Source: Flavihumibacter sp.
GTDB taxonomy: Bacteria; Bacteroidota; Bacteroidia; Chitinophagales; Chitinophagaceae
NCBI GenBank assembly: GCA_025455285.1
Contig: JALOMU010000025.1
Coordinates: 1 to 17,632 of the forward strand
DNA length: 17,632 bases
Direction of reading: 5' to 3'
In this document: piece after piece, positions 17,311-17,632 of the stretch
How the letters are laid out: the number at the start of each line of letters is the position of its first letter
Numbering within the stretch: position 1 is the stretch's first letter
Made by a program: the position numbers and the translations under genes
The notes under the pieces: generated by a model
The model's input: only the letters and a program-made list of their open reading frames with translations
Database searches by the model: none
Told to the model about the DNA's origin: nothing

Positions 17311-17632
17311 ATGAGATCAATCTGGACAGGCAGTATTGCATTCGGACTGGTAAATATTCCGGTGAAATTGTTTTCTGCGGTTAATGAACGCGCACTGGAT
17401 TTTGATATGCTGGATAAAAAAGATCACAGTCCGATTAAGTTCAAACGCGTGAATGAAAAGACGGGTAAGGAAGTATTGTGGGAGAATATTGTAAAAGGCT
17501 ATGATCTGGATGGCAAATACGTAGTGTTAACAGACGAGGATTTTGATGCTGCAAGTCCGGAGAAAAAAAAAACCATCAACATGGAAGTCTTTGTGAACCC
17601 TGCTGAAGTTGATATAATCCTATTCGATAATG
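17311..17632 (+). CDS. ku: Ku DNA-end-binding protein (3' partial)
   Basis: An open frame from the ATG at 17311 to the window edge encodes the first 107 residues of bacterial Ku: [20 protein letters not shown], then [31 protein letters not shown] and [20 protein letters not shown], all typical of the Ku beta-barrel N-terminus. Ku forms a homodimeric ring on DNA ends and recruits LigD. The 24-bp gap after ligD and shared strand indicate co-transcription. An A10 run at 17563-17572 lies in the gene, with the frame kept through it. The C-terminal part is outside the window. Confidence 0.95.
   Translation, partial: MRSIWTGSIAFGLVNIPVKLFSAVNERALDFDMLDKKDHSPIKFKRVNEKTGKEVLWENIVKGYDLDGKYVVLTDEDFDAASPEKKKTINMEVFVNPAEVDIILFDN

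Overview
The window looks like a chromosomal segment of a Bacteroidota bacterium, most likely of the Chitinophagaceae type. This rests on recognisable families (PE-LIG-POL LigD next to Ku, TonB-dependent receptor, LytS/LytTR pair, DUF2339/DUF3999 pair, NadR, a long RtcB-family protein), weak or absent Shine-Dalgarno sequences, one match to the Bacteroidetes -7 promoter element, and moderate GC. The assignment comes from reading, not from a database search. No tRNA, rRNA, CRISPR array, insertion sequence or phage gene was seen.

Layout. (1) 1-2692: the 3' part of a polytopic DUF2339 membrane protein, overlapping a DUF3999 envelope protein. (2) 2716-3702: a 77-residue stand-alone winged-helix protein with a perfect inverted repeat across its stop codon, then a lipoprotein of NTF2/SnoaL-like type and a strong intrinsic terminator. 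(3) 3771-8754: a probable three-gene operon of a TonB-dependent receptor, a NadR-type NMN adenylyltransferase/ribosylnicotinamide kinase carrying an extra ~200-residue C-terminal domain, and an RtcB-family RNA ligase 3 bp downstream. (4) 8905-11921: a tightly coupled run of an exported protein of unknown function, a LytS-type sensor kinase (frameshifted here), a LytTR response regulator and a maltose/galactoside O-acetyltransferase-like protein. (5) 11824-14905: a convergent secreted alpha/beta hydrolase, then a small lipoprotein and a sorbosone-dehydrogenase-like quinoprotein, all three disrupted. (6) 14917-17632: the NHEJ pair ligD and ku; ku runs off the window.

The most interesting functional signal is the nadR-rtcB coupling, which puts pyridine-nucleotide salvage and RNA end repair in one transcript, with an undescribed domain fused to NadR. 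The most striking structural signal is a cluster of five separate lesions between about 9.8 and 14.9 kb: two apparent 1-nt indels and three apparent deletions. One deletion seems to have removed the 3' ends of two convergent genes at once. The flanking stretches (1-9.6 kb and 14.9-17.6 kb) look clean. This is either local gene decay or poor local assembly, and read mapping would decide.

Every gap between genes is under 160 bp.
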